This document shows positions 7,447 to 14,317 of a stretch of DNA of 16,301 nt, one piece after another (the stretch's first letter is position 1; each line of letters opens with the position of its first letter). A program made the position numbers and the translations under genes. The stretch comes from an uncultured Prevotella sp. (GTDB lineage: Bacteria > Bacteroidota > Bacteroidia > Bacteroidales > Bacteroidaceae). The notes beneath the pieces are model-generated. The model had not been told where the DNA came from and ran no database searches. It saw only the letters and a program-made list of their open reading frames with translations. Location of the stretch: contig ONMG01000223.1 of NCBI GenBank assembly GCA_900318855.1, forward strand, positions 1-16,301, read 5' to 3'.

Positions 7447-8079
7447 ATGGAAGACCTGAAACAAGTGTTCGCCTCAAAGCTGTTGGCCATCAAGGCTATC
7501 AAGCTGCAGCCCTCCGACCCCTTTACATGGGCCTCGGGCTGGAAGTCACCCTTCTATTGCGACAATCGCAAGACCCTTTCCTATCCCCGTCTGCGCACCT
7601 TCGTCAAGACGGAGATGGTGCATGCCGTGCTCGAGCATTTTGCCGATGCCACTGTTGTGGCGGGAGTAGCCACCGGTGGGGTGCCTCAGGGGGCTCTCAT
7701 TGCCGATGAGCTCGGGCTTCCTTTTGTCTACGTGCGCTCGAAACCTAAGGACCACGGACTGGAGAACCTCATTGAGGGAGTGCTCGAGCCGGGTGCCAAG
7801 GTGGTGGTCGTCGAGGATCTCGTCTCGACCGGTGGCAGCTCGCTCAAGGCTGTGGAGGCTCTGCGTCATCAAAGGGCCGAGGTCGTGGGTATGCTGGCGA
7901 GCTACACCTATGGCTTCCCTGTGGCTGCCGAGGCTTTCAAGAAAGCGGGTGTCGAACTCGTCACCCTCACCGACTACGACCATGTGGTGGCCGAGGCGCT
8001 GGCCACGGGCTACATCTCGGAGGCCGATGTCGAGGTGCTGCATGAGTGGAGAAAGGATCCCGCTAACTGGAAAAAGTAA
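7447..8079 (+). CDS. pyrE: Orotate phosphoribosyltransferase
   Basis: PyrE joins orotate to PRPP to give orotidine 5'-phosphate in pyrimidine synthesis. The 210-aa product has the family length. Visible motifs are FTWASGWKSPFYCDNRK (26-42), GVATGGVPQGALIAD (73-87), the catalytic-loop segment RSKPKDHG (97-104) and the PRPP-binding loop VVVEDLVSTGGSS (120-132). It opens a tight run: the SRPBCC gene follows after five bases. A -7 box and a short direct repeat lie upstream. The sequence does not show how pyrimidine levels would be sensed. Confidence 0.95.
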   Translation: MEDLKQVFASKLLAIKAIKLQPSDPFTWASGWKSPFYCDNRKTLSYPRLRTFVKTEMVHAVLEHFADATVVAGVATGGVPQGALIADELGLPFVYVRSKPKDHGLENLIEGVLEPGAKVVVVEDLVSTGGSSLKAVEALRHQRAEVVGMLASYTYGFPVAAEAFKKAGVELVTLTDYDHVVAEALATGYISEADVEVLHEWRKDPANWKK

Positions 8080-8084
8080 CGACT

Positions 8085-8498
8085 ATGGCTAAGTTTGAAA
8101 GCAGTGTAAGGCAGATTGACTATCCGCAGTCGAAGGTCTATGCCATGCTCAGCAACTTGGAGAACGTGGAGCGCGTGCGCGATAAGCTCCCCGAGGATAA
8201 GGTGAAGGACCTGAAGTTCGACCGCGACTCCATCAGTCTGTCGACTCCTCTGGGCAGCGCCCGGCTGGAGATTGTGGAGCGCGAGGAGCCTAAGTGCATC
8301 AAGTTCGCCACCACCGAGAGCCCTTTGCCCTTCAACTTCTGGATTCAGATGCTGCCGGTCACGGAGTCGACAAGCAAGATGAAGCTCACTATTCAGGCCT
8401 CGCTCAACCCCTTCATCCTCGGTATGGCGAAGCGTCCGCTCCAGGAGGCTTTGGAGAAGATAGCCGATGTGCTCCAGATGATTGACTATAATGATTAA
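8085..8498 (+). CDS. SRPBCC-fold (START/polyketide-cyclase-like) protein
   Basis: The product is 137 aa with no signal peptide or membrane segment, so it is probably cytoplasmic. It follows the SRPBCC pattern: an N-terminal strand and helix (SVRQIDYPQSKVYAMLSNLEN), a run of strands with alternating hydrophobics (ISLSTPLGSARLEIVEREEP; FWIQMLPV; MKLTIQASL) and a long C-terminal helix (MAKRPLQEALEKIADVLQMI). Such proteins form a hydrophobic pocket that binds lipids or other small molecules, but the ligand cannot be read from sequence. It lies five bases after pyrE and five before argH, so the three are almost certainly co-transcribed. I know of no direct role in pyrimidine or arginine synthesis. 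Confidence 0.75.
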   Translation: MAKFESSVRQIDYPQSKVYAMLSNLENVERVRDKLPEDKVKDLKFDRDSISLSTPLGSARLEIVEREEPKCIKFATTESPLPFNFWIQMLPVTESTSKMKLTIQASLNPFILGMAKRPLQEALEKIADVLQMIDYND

Positions 8499-8503
8499 GG
8501 GAT

Positions 8504-9841
8504 ATGGCAAATAAACTCTGGGAGAAGGACTTCGAGGTGAACAGCGAGATAGAGCGCTTCACTGTGGGCCGCGACCGCGAGCTCGACCTCTATCTCGCGC
8601 CCTTCGACGTGATGGGCTCTATGGCCCACATCACGATGCTCCAGTCGATAGGGCTCCTCAGCGCTGACGAACTGAAGGTGCTGCTCGCGGAGCTGAAGCG
8701 CATCTACGCGGACTGTGTGGAGGGTCGTTTCAGCATCGAGGAGGGGGTGGAGGATGTCCACTCTGAGGTGGAGCTGCTGCTCACACGTAAACTCGGTGAC
8801 GTGGGCAAGAAGATTCACTCGGGCCGCAGCCGCAACGACCAAGTGCTGCTCGACCTGAAGCTCTTCATCCGTAACCGTCTCCACATCACGGCCACGCTCA
8901 TCAAGAATCTCTTCGACGAGCTCATCGCCAAGAGCGAGCAGTTCAAGGACGTGCTCATGCCGGGCTACACCCATCTGCAAGTGGCCATGCCCTCTTCGTT
9001 CGGATTGTGGTTCGGAGCTTATGCCGAGAGTCTGGCCGACGACATGCTCTTCGTGCAGGCCGCCTACCGGATGGCCAACCGCAACCCCTTGGGCTCGGCC
9101 GCCGGCTATGGCAGCAGCTTCCCGCTCAACCGTCAGCTGACCACCGACCTCCTGGGCTTCGACTCGATGAACTACAATGTGGTGTACGCACAGATGGGTC
9201 GGGGCAAGACTGAGCGCAACGTGGCCTTCGCCCTGGCTTCGGTAGCGGGGACACTGGCTAAGTTGGCTTTCGATGCGTGTCTCTTCAACTGTCAGAACTT
9301 CGGCTTCATCCATCTGCCCAAGGAGTGTACCACGGGCTCAAGCATCATGCCGCACAAGAAGAACCCCGACGTCTTCGAGCTCATCCGTGGCAAGAGCAAC
9401 AAGCTGCAGGGACTTCCGCAGCAAATCACGCTCATCATGAACAATCTGCCCACGGGCTACTTCCGCGACTTGCAGGTCATCAAGGAGGTGTTTCTCCCGG
9501 CCTTCGACGAGCTCGACGACTGCCTGCGCATGTCGGCCTACATCATCAATCGGATGGAGGTCAACGAGCACATCCTCGACAACAGGATGTACGACCCCAT
9601 GTTCTCGGTCGAGGAGGTCAACCGCCTTACTGCTGCCGGCATGCCCTTCCGCGATGCTTATCGCAAGGTGGGTCTCGAGATTGAGCATGGTACTTTCAAG
9701 GCCGACCGCCACCTTCATCACACCCATGAGGGCAGCATCGGCAACCTCTGCAACGATAAGATAGCAGCCTATATGGAACAGTTGATGGCCGGATTCCACT
9801 TTGAACGTGTGGAGGAGGCTGAAAGGAGGCTGGTGCAATGA
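8504..9841 (+). CDS. argH: Argininosuccinate lyase
   Basis: ArgH splits argininosuccinate into arginine and fumarate, the last step of arginine synthesis. The 445-aa product belongs to the fumarase/aspartase superfamily and has near-normal length. Conserved elements are EDVHSEVE near 83-90, HSGRSRNDQ at 105-113, the PGYTHLQ substrate segment with its histidine near 154, and the flexible catalytic loop GSSIMPHKKNPD starting at G278, with the catalytic serine at 279-280. The stop overlaps the start of the following lipoprotein gene as ATGA, which suggests translational coupling to a protein with no evident role in arginine metabolism. Confidence 0.96.
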   Translation: MANKLWEKDFEVNSEIERFTVGRDRELDLYLAPFDVMGSMAHITMLQSIGLLSADELKVLLAELKRIYADCVEGRFSIEEGVEDVHSEVELLLTRKLGDVGKKIHSGRSRNDQVLLDLKLFIRNRLHITATLIKNLFDELIAKSEQFKDVLMPGYTHLQVAMPSSFGLWFGAYAESLADDMLFVQAAYRMANRNPLGSAAGYGSSFPLNRQLTTDLLGFDSMNYNVVYAQMGRGKTERNVAFALASVAGTLAKLAFDACLFNCQNFGFIHLPKECTTGSSIMPHKKNPDVFELIRGKSNKLQGLPQQITLIMNNLPTGYFRDLQVIKEVFLPAFDELDDCLRMSAYIINRMEVNEHILDNRMYDPMFSVEEVNRLTAAGMPFRDAYRKVGLEIEHGTFKADRHLHHTHEGSIGNLCNDKIAAYMEQLMAGFHFERVEEAERRLVQ

Positions 9842-10404
9842 GGCGCGCGCTCTTTCTTTTAGCGGTGGCTTCGACTCTGCTTACGGGCTGTGGCGATGCC
9901 CAAAACGAGTTCTCGTCGGCTCCCTGCTACGTGCAGGTGGACAACAGCAAGCATCAGGATGCCACGCTGGCCTCGGCCATGAATCCGTCGTCGCCGGGAG
10001 TGTTCTGCATTGTCAGCCGACAGTCGAAGGCCGGTGCCGCTTACTTTGCCTTCAGCAACAATGTCGGTCAGAGCTCCACGAGCATCTATAATGCCATCGA
10101 CAAGCGGCTCACGCTGGTCTTCGGTCTCAACAATGGGGTCATTGTAGGCTATGGCAACCTCAGCTCACCTGCTGTCTTCTACGCTTACGACGTGGAATGT
10201 CCCAACTGCTTCAACCCTCAGGCACTGCCCGTGAAGTCGCGTCCACTGAAGCTCAGCAGCAATGGCATCGCCACTTGTGCCGTGTGCAAGCGGGAGTACA
10301 ATCTCAATAATGGCGGTGTGATAGCCAAGGGCGATGGCGGCAAGAAGCTCACACGCTACCGCTGTGCCACGAGTGGTCCATTCGGCGTGCTTCAAGTGAA
10401 CTGA
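9838..10404 (+). CDS. Lipoprotein with a four-cysteine, Rieske-like C-terminal site
   Basis: The product is 188 aa. The signal sequence ends in the lipobox LLTGC with C18 as the lipidated residue, so the mature protein is membrane-anchored outside the cytoplasm. The C-terminal half has C121-P-N-C124 and C147-A-V-C150, followed by a tyrosine and a glycine-rich tail ending GPFGVLQVN. The layout resembles Rieske domains, but both expected histidines are replaced by cysteine, so a single iron or zinc bound by four cysteines is more likely than a Rieske cluster. That is inference from spacing only. The gene overlaps argH by ATGA and is followed by a strong hairpin, so it is the last gene of the pyrE operon. 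The function is not known to me. Confidence 0.75.
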   Translation: MRRALFLLAVASTLLTGCGDAQNEFSSAPCYVQVDNSKHQDATLASAMNPSSPGVFCIVSRQSKAGAAYFAFSNNVGQSSTSIYNAIDKRLTLVFGLNNGVIVGYGNLSSPAVFYAYDVECPNCFNPQALPVKSRPLKLSSNGIATCAVCKREYNLNNGGVIAKGDGGKKLTRYRCATSGPFGVLQVN

Positions 10405-10406
10405 AC

Positions 10407-10458
10407 GACTTAGGCGGCATCCTCTTTCCGGTTGTTGAAAGAGAGTGCCGCCTAAGTC
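10407..10458. terminator. Long hairpin between convergent operons
   Basis: GACTTAGGCGGCA (10407-10419) and TGCCGCCTAAGTC (10446-10458) form 13 perfect pairs. A second stem CTCTTTC/GAAAGAG (10422-10428 and 10437-10443) stacks inside it. It starts three bases after the plus-strand lipoprotein stop and ends 18 bases before the minus-strand hydrolase stop, so it most likely ends transcription from both sides. There is no long T-run on either side. Confidence 0.8.
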
Positions 10459-10476
10459 AGCTATTAGTTGTTTCCG

Positions 10477-11325
10477 TTATTCCTTTATCTTGCTCACCTT
10501 CCAAGGATGCTTCACGGCGTAGTGGGCCGCTTTCTGCGTGGTGAGGATGAGCCGTGGACTCATGCCCGCGGGAGCGTAGCTGTTGCCCACAACGCTGTGG
10601 TGCGTGAGTGCTTCCAGCCAGGTGCAGGCTGCGGTGTAGCGGCCATAGACGAGGTTGAGATGATAGCCGTCGCGGTTCATCTTGTCGCCTATCCAACTGC
10701 CACGGGCGTTTTGAATGGCTGTTCCCGAGGGCACCACTGTGTGGATGCCGTGCTGCTTCATGGCTTTGCGCGCTGCTTGGCATATCATGTGATACATCCG
10801 TTGCTGACTCCGTCCGTAGTTGGGGAATTCCGGGTGGGTGGCGTCATGAGCATAGGCCCAGGTCTGATGCCAGATGATGCGGCTGTGGGGCGACAGGCTC
10901 CGGATGTAGTCGATGAGCTGTCCGAGGTAAGGCTCGTAGCTCTCCTCAAGCCCCGAGACGCCACTGGCCTGCTGCAGGCTGATGTAGTCCCACTGCTCGT
11001 CCTTCAGAGCCCGCTCGAGTGTGGAGTGCTGCATCTCTATGGTCTTTCCGTCGGTGTCTATCTTGCGGTAGCGGTATTCGGGGAGATTGGCGGAGGCATT
11101 CTTCCAGTGGCGCGCCAGTGTGCAGCCGCCGATGTAGAGATTGCCGATAATCAGCTCGGTGCCGTCGGCCTTGGCCAGCTCGTGGAGATTGTGCTCAATG
11201 GCGTCTTCCGAGAAGCTGTTGCCGATGGCCAGGACACGCAGCGGTCTTTCTCCCACTGCCGTGCACAGCGGAAGCAGACTGAGCAGTAGGGCAATCAGTA
11301 GTTGTGTTGGCTTCAGATGGGTCAT
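10477..11325 (-). CDS. Secreted SGNH-fold hydrolase, DUF4886 type
   Basis: The product is 282 aa with an N-terminal signal peptide (about 1-24, rich in leucine, cleavage near TAVG). The mature protein starts with VLAIGNSFSED (31-41), the SGNH/GDSL block I with the likely nucleophile S37. A glycine block (YIGGCTL, near 64-70) follows, then WHQTWAYAH near 152-160 and the C-terminal catalytic pair in RDGYHLN (D219, H222). The overall pattern matches DUF4886, a secreted esterase-like family common in gut Bacteroidetes, probably acting on acyl or acetyl esters of glycans; the substrate is not known. It begins 27 bases after the end of the phosphatase frame and no separate promoter is visible, so it probably depends on transcription through that interrupted gene. 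Confidence 0.82.
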   Translation of the reverse strand: MTHLKPTQLLIALLLSLLPLCTAVGERPLRVLAIGNSFSEDAIEHNLHELAKADGTELIIGNLYIGGCTLARHWKNASANLPEYRYRKIDTDGKTIEMQHSTLERALKDEQWDYISLQQASGVSGLEESYEPYLGQLIDYIRSLSPHSRIIWHQTWAYAHDATHPEFPNYGRSQQRMYHMICQAARKAMKQHGIHTVVPSGTAIQNARGSWIGDKMNRDGYHLNLVYGRYTAACTWLEALTHHSVVGNSYAPAGMSPRLILTTQKAAHYAVKHPWKVSKIKE

Positions 11326-11352
11326 AGGGAAAGGTGATTTTGGAGTTATACC

Positions 11353-12927
11353 TTATTTATATAATGGTCCGAGTTTCAGCATGCCGCGGCCGTTGGTCTG
11401 GATGTAGGCGTCGCCCTGATAGAAGTCGATGTCCTCCATCTCCACTTTGTTCAGCTCTTTCGAGAGGTCGATGATGTGGCGCAGCTTTCGTTTGTTGAGG
11501 TCCCACACGTAGAGTATGCTCGGGGCTTTCTCACTGCCGAATCCGGTGGGCATGAAGAGGCACCCGTCCTTCACGCAGGCACCCTGACCCACCACCTGGT
11601 GCGGATAGCGTGGGTCGGTGGTCTGAATGAGGTAGCAGGCGTCGGCATCGGAGCGGCGAAGGTGAACCACGGGGCCGTCGCTGAGCTTAGGCAGCTGGAA
11701 GGTGATGATGCGGAAGCAGTTGCGCGCATCGTCGTTCGAGATGGTGTTGCCCAGTCCGATGAGTCTCTGGTGCTCGCGGTCGACAGTCCATTGCAGGGCG
11801 TAGCCATAGAGGTGGTCGGTGTCGTCGAAGACGATGCGCTGCACAGTCTCGGCGCGTCCCTCAGGCAGAATGCGCTCCACATAGCACACGTCCTTCTCGC
11901 CGCCCACGGTCTTGGGGTAGGCCTGCGAGACGTAGAGCACGGGCATGGAGTCGCCCTGCTTGTAGTATTCGGTGCCGAATGCGGCTACGTTGGCATGATT
12001 GGTCTTGGCGCAGCTGCCTAAGGAAAAGGTGGAAGAGACTTTCTTCATGCCGGGCAGACGGTAGAGCGTGACATAACCCTGGTTTTGGCAGCTCACCACC
12101 CAGTCGCCCCATATGGCCATGCCCTGATAGCCTTCACCGGACTTGCCCTGAAGAGGTGCCACTTCGGTGAGGCGGGCTTTGGTCACGTCGAGGGCCACGG
12201 GCTTGCGCATCAGCCGGGCCAGCTCGCGACGGGCTTTCTCCATCTGTTTCTGGAATTCGGCATCACCGTGAAGGGTTGCCACGACAGCACTCGACGAGAG
12301 GCGGGCGGCATCGACATCGCTCTGATAGTGATAACCCTCGATGACGCGGCTCTGTCCGTATTCGTAGCCGCGCTGGATGATGGCGTTGGCGCAAGATGGA
12401 TTGAGCTCTGCTAAGAGCAGTGCCGTAGCCCAGCCTATGGCAGAGTGGCCCGAGGGATAGGAGCCGTTGTGGCTCAGCTACTCCTCATCGGTGGGGCAGC
12501 CCGTGTGCTCGTGGAACTGCATGTAGGGGCGTTTGCGCATGTAGCATTCTTTGGCTCCGTCGACACCATACTCGGCATCGATAGCGGCGCGGGCAATGAG
12601 CTTGTAGGTTTCGGGGGCCGAGGTCCGGGTGATGTAGAAGCCGAAGACCGGGGCAAAGCCTTTCAGTACCGAGTCGGTCTGCCAGAAGGTGTCGAAGTCG
12701 GCTATCCGTCCGCGGTAGGTGCTGCGCAGCGAGCGGCCCCACTGGTAGCGGTTGTAGTCGTAGAGGAAGGCCACAGAGGAGGTGTCGGGAGGTGCCGGCA
12801 GATACCATGCGGCGTTAGGTACTTCGTCTTTGGAGAGAAAGGACTTGTCGAGGTCGGTCTGGGCCTGGGCGACGGCGGCTGTTGCTAAAGCCGCCAGAAG
12901 GATGAAAGTGCGTTTCTTGTGCATCAT
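11353..12927 (-). pseudogene. Class A-type acid phosphatase (PAP2) with C-terminal extra domain, interrupted by in-frame TAG
   Basis: This is one 525-codon frame, broken only by a TAG at codon 150 (12478-12480). The start is MMHKKRTF with a signal peptide cleaved near residue 22 (AQA). The PAP2/acid phosphatase signature is complete once the stop is read through: K126-x6-R133-P134, then PSGH at 158-161, then S193-R194-x5-H200-x3-D204. The TAG falls between the first and second parts, so the truncated 149-aa product cannot be active. After the phosphatase domain (to about 242) come about 280 further residues that I do not recognise; runs such as GMAIWGDWVVSC, GYVTLYRLPG and APSILYVWDLN suggest a beta-propeller-like secreted domain. 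The codons after the stop show no frameshift or further stop. That fits a recent point mutation (for example from CAG, AAG or GAG), readthrough, or a sequencing error. The SGNH hydrolase follows in the same operon. Confidence 0.82.
12478..12480 (-). other. In-frame amber codon inside the phosphatase
   Basis: The minus strand reads GAT GAG GAG TAG CTG AGC CAC, giving D-E-E-stop-L-S-H, directly followed by the conserved GSYPSGH. Both flanks are in the same frame and match one continuous family signature. Confidence 0.95.
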
Positions 12928-12964
12928 AATAAAGGTAGGCTGAAGCCTGATTGATAATTTCGTT

Positions 12965-12995
12965 CAAAGTTACTGCTTTTCCATCGTTCTGCCAA
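12965..12995 (-). promoter_or_regulatory. Promoter of the phosphatase-SGNH operon
   Basis: On the minus strand a -7 box TAACTTTG (12972-12965) is preceded, 19 bases away, by TTGG (12995-12992), a near match to the -33 box TTTG; a perfect TTTG lies four bases further out. The expected start near 12961 gives a leader of about 34 bases. Confidence 0.7.
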
Positions 12996-13686
12996 CAAAA
13001 GGCTTGAAAAAAGTTCTTTGACTGCGGCGTGTGGTTGGATATCCTAACAGTCAACACAATATAATATATAGAGTAATGGTCAGCCGGGGCAATCTACTGT
13101 AGAATATAAGGCTCAAAGTCAGTCAGCCTCAAGCCTCAGACTCTTATTTCTTGACTTTGTCACTTTTTAATATCCATCAAAAGCCTATCTTGATTATCAG
13201 TACATGCTGATTTATTTATGCTGACTTTGGGTGGTGGTGACTTATCACTTGATTTTGCAGCCTGGCAAACGATTGTCCGCTACGTAGCTTTTTGTCATTC
13301 GCTGCTTAGTGAACAAGCTTTTTCTATAGGATTACCATATGGTCACCCCAGCCGTTTACCCCTCAAGGACGCCACTATCACCCCACACGCCCCATAGTGT
13401 CGACCCCTCAACACCGTCCCTGCATTGTACCATTTGTCATCCCCCGAAGATAAACCGTCCGCCACCGGCTCATCAGCAGAGTCAGCGACCTAAGCATACG
13501 AACTTCATGTCAGACTTGAGAGGAGCAATAATCGTTCTGCTTCATGTTCCGCGGGTGCACTGTGCTTGGATAGCGATTAACTAACCCACAAGGAATATCC
13601 TGTGACCCACCATTTGACGGATAGTCATACATATGTTCTCGAAAAGTCTAACAAATGTTTGACCTTTACATCCGCAGTCCTCTAAT

Positions 13687-13824
13687 CCCCGATCTGTACT
13701 CCTGTCGCCGCTTGATCGGGGTTGCCGATGCTTCAGCCCCCTCGGGGCTGTCGCTGCTGCAAGAAGCGCAGCAACCTCTAATACCCCCTGATATAGTTGG
13801 GGCCTGAAAACGCCCGTGAGCGTT
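13687..13824. repeat. Cluster of five consecutive small hairpins
   Basis: In order: CCCCGATC/GATCGGGG (13687-13694 with 13714-13721), CAGCCCC/GGGGCTG (13734-13740 with 13744-13750, 3-base loop), TGCTGC/GCAGCA (13755-13760 with 13768-13773), CCCC/GGGG (about 13785-13802) and AACGC/GCGTT (13809-13813 with 13820-13824). The density suggests a structured RNA or a REP-like repeat unit. I cannot assign it to a known family. Confidence 0.6.
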
Positions 13825-13958
13825 CGTGGCAATACAGGCTCCAGCATTAGATTTTACGTGATGTCCGCTAAATGTCGGTGGCTATAGCTGCTCTGGAGTG
13901 GGGTGCTTAGTAAAGGGAGGATTCCCCATCATCTCCTTGATTACTTCTCCGAATTCAG

Positions 13959-13989
13959 CTTGTAATATCCGTTAACTATACTATGTTTG
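13959..13989 (+). promoter_or_regulatory. Possible upstream promoter of the accessory cassette
   Basis: A -7 box TATGTTTG (13982-13989) is preceded 19 bases upstream by CTTG (13959-13962), a partial -33 match. It lies in AT-rich DNA, where such boxes arise by chance more often. Confidence 0.35.
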
Positions 13990-14033
13990 TTGTTAAAACA
14001 ATTTAATTTATTCTCGGATTTTAATGCTTGCTG

Positions 14034-14064
14034 TTGGTTGTTTCCTATTAATTCATTATGTTTG
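14034..14064 (+). promoter_or_regulatory. Likely promoter of the accessory cassette
   Basis: A -33-like TTGG (14034-14037) and a -7 box TATGTTTG (14057-14064) are spaced by 19 bases, the same arrangement as the phosphatase promoter. A start near 14068 would give about 77 bases before the small frame at 14145 and about 250 before the lipoprotein. Confidence 0.55.
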
Positions 14065-14144
14065 CAGCATCAATTGAAACCCTAAACCCTGTGCATATGA
14101 AGAATAATTAGAAATCTAATCTTACGCCGTCTTATGACAGTTGC

Positions 14145-14261
14145 ATGAATGTATTGAGCTCTAAGGCCAACGCCTTTAGCTTCTCTGTGCCGGAACAACA
14201 CAAGAATCTACTAAAAGCCATAGCCGTTATCTTCTCTCAGTGGCTGAAATTACCGCAGTGA
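14145..14261 (+). CDS. Possible 38-aa small protein ahead of the lipoprotein
   Basis: A short frame starts at ATG 14145 and ends TGA. It begins MNVLSSKANAFSFSVP and ends in a helix-prone stretch HKNLLKAIAVIFSQWLKL with mixed basic and hydrophobic residues. Composition looks more protein-like than its surroundings, and it lies between the promoter at 14034-14064 and the lipoprotein start, 56 bases before it. A bulged hairpin CTAAGGC/GCCTT-T-AG (within 14161-14179) lies inside it. It could be a small membrane-active protein, a leader peptide, or the end of a decayed gene. I do not recognise a family. Confidence 0.35.
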   Translation: MNVLSSKANAFSFSVPEQHKNLLKAIAVIFSQWLKLPQ

Positions 14262-14317
14262 TGGTTGGAAGCCATTATATTAAGAATGTATTTGAAATAG
14301 CGTTTAATTTAATGAGT

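Larger units (their letters stand above)
12973..14144. other. Gene-poor region with many inverted repeats
   Basis: Apart from the promoter boxes listed at its two ends, I find no convincing gene. Frames at 13339-13584 (plus) and 13581-13847 (minus) are open but have skewed composition and no recognisable domain. Short perfect palindromes occur at 13279-13288 (GCTACGTAGC, followed by five T) and 13334-13343 (ACCATATGGT). A hairpin CACA-(A)-GGA/TCC-TGTG lies at 13587-13604, a cluster of five small hairpins at 13687-13824, and a short inverted repeat ATTAGA/TCTAAT at 14107-14120. One minus-strand stretch at about 13345-13490 reads open for about 45 codons between stops and could be a gene relic. 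The region marks the change from GC-rich operons to the AT-rich cassette. Confidence 0.55.

Noticed and set aside
10468..11289. A 273-residue plus-strand frame opposite the SGNH hydrolase
   Set aside because: Antisense shadow of a gene with a signal peptide and catalytic S, D and H motifs.
10477..11325. SGNH hydrolase as a lipoprotein
   Set aside because: The possible lipobox LPLC has leucine before cysteine, where Gly, Ala or Ser is needed, so an ordinary signal peptide fits better.
12478..12480. Amber codon as pyrrolysine or as evidence of a TAG-reassigned genetic code
   Set aside because: comF in this window uses TAG as its normal stop, and pyrrolysine systems are not expected in this group; a point mutation or low-level readthrough is simpler.
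12815..13057. Minus-strand frame overlapping the phosphatase start
   Set aside because: It is out of frame with the phosphatase, runs across its promoter and lacks any recognisable feature.
13339..13584. Plus-strand frame of 81 residues in the gene-poor region
   Set aside because: Pro/His/Ser-rich because of C-rich DNA; no start signal, neighbour or domain supports it.
13581..13847. Minus-strand frame of 88 residues across the hairpin cluster
   Set aside because: Its coding part coincides with the inverted repeats, so an RNA or repeat explains the sequence better than a protein does. It could still be a recurring spurious frame of a repeat family.
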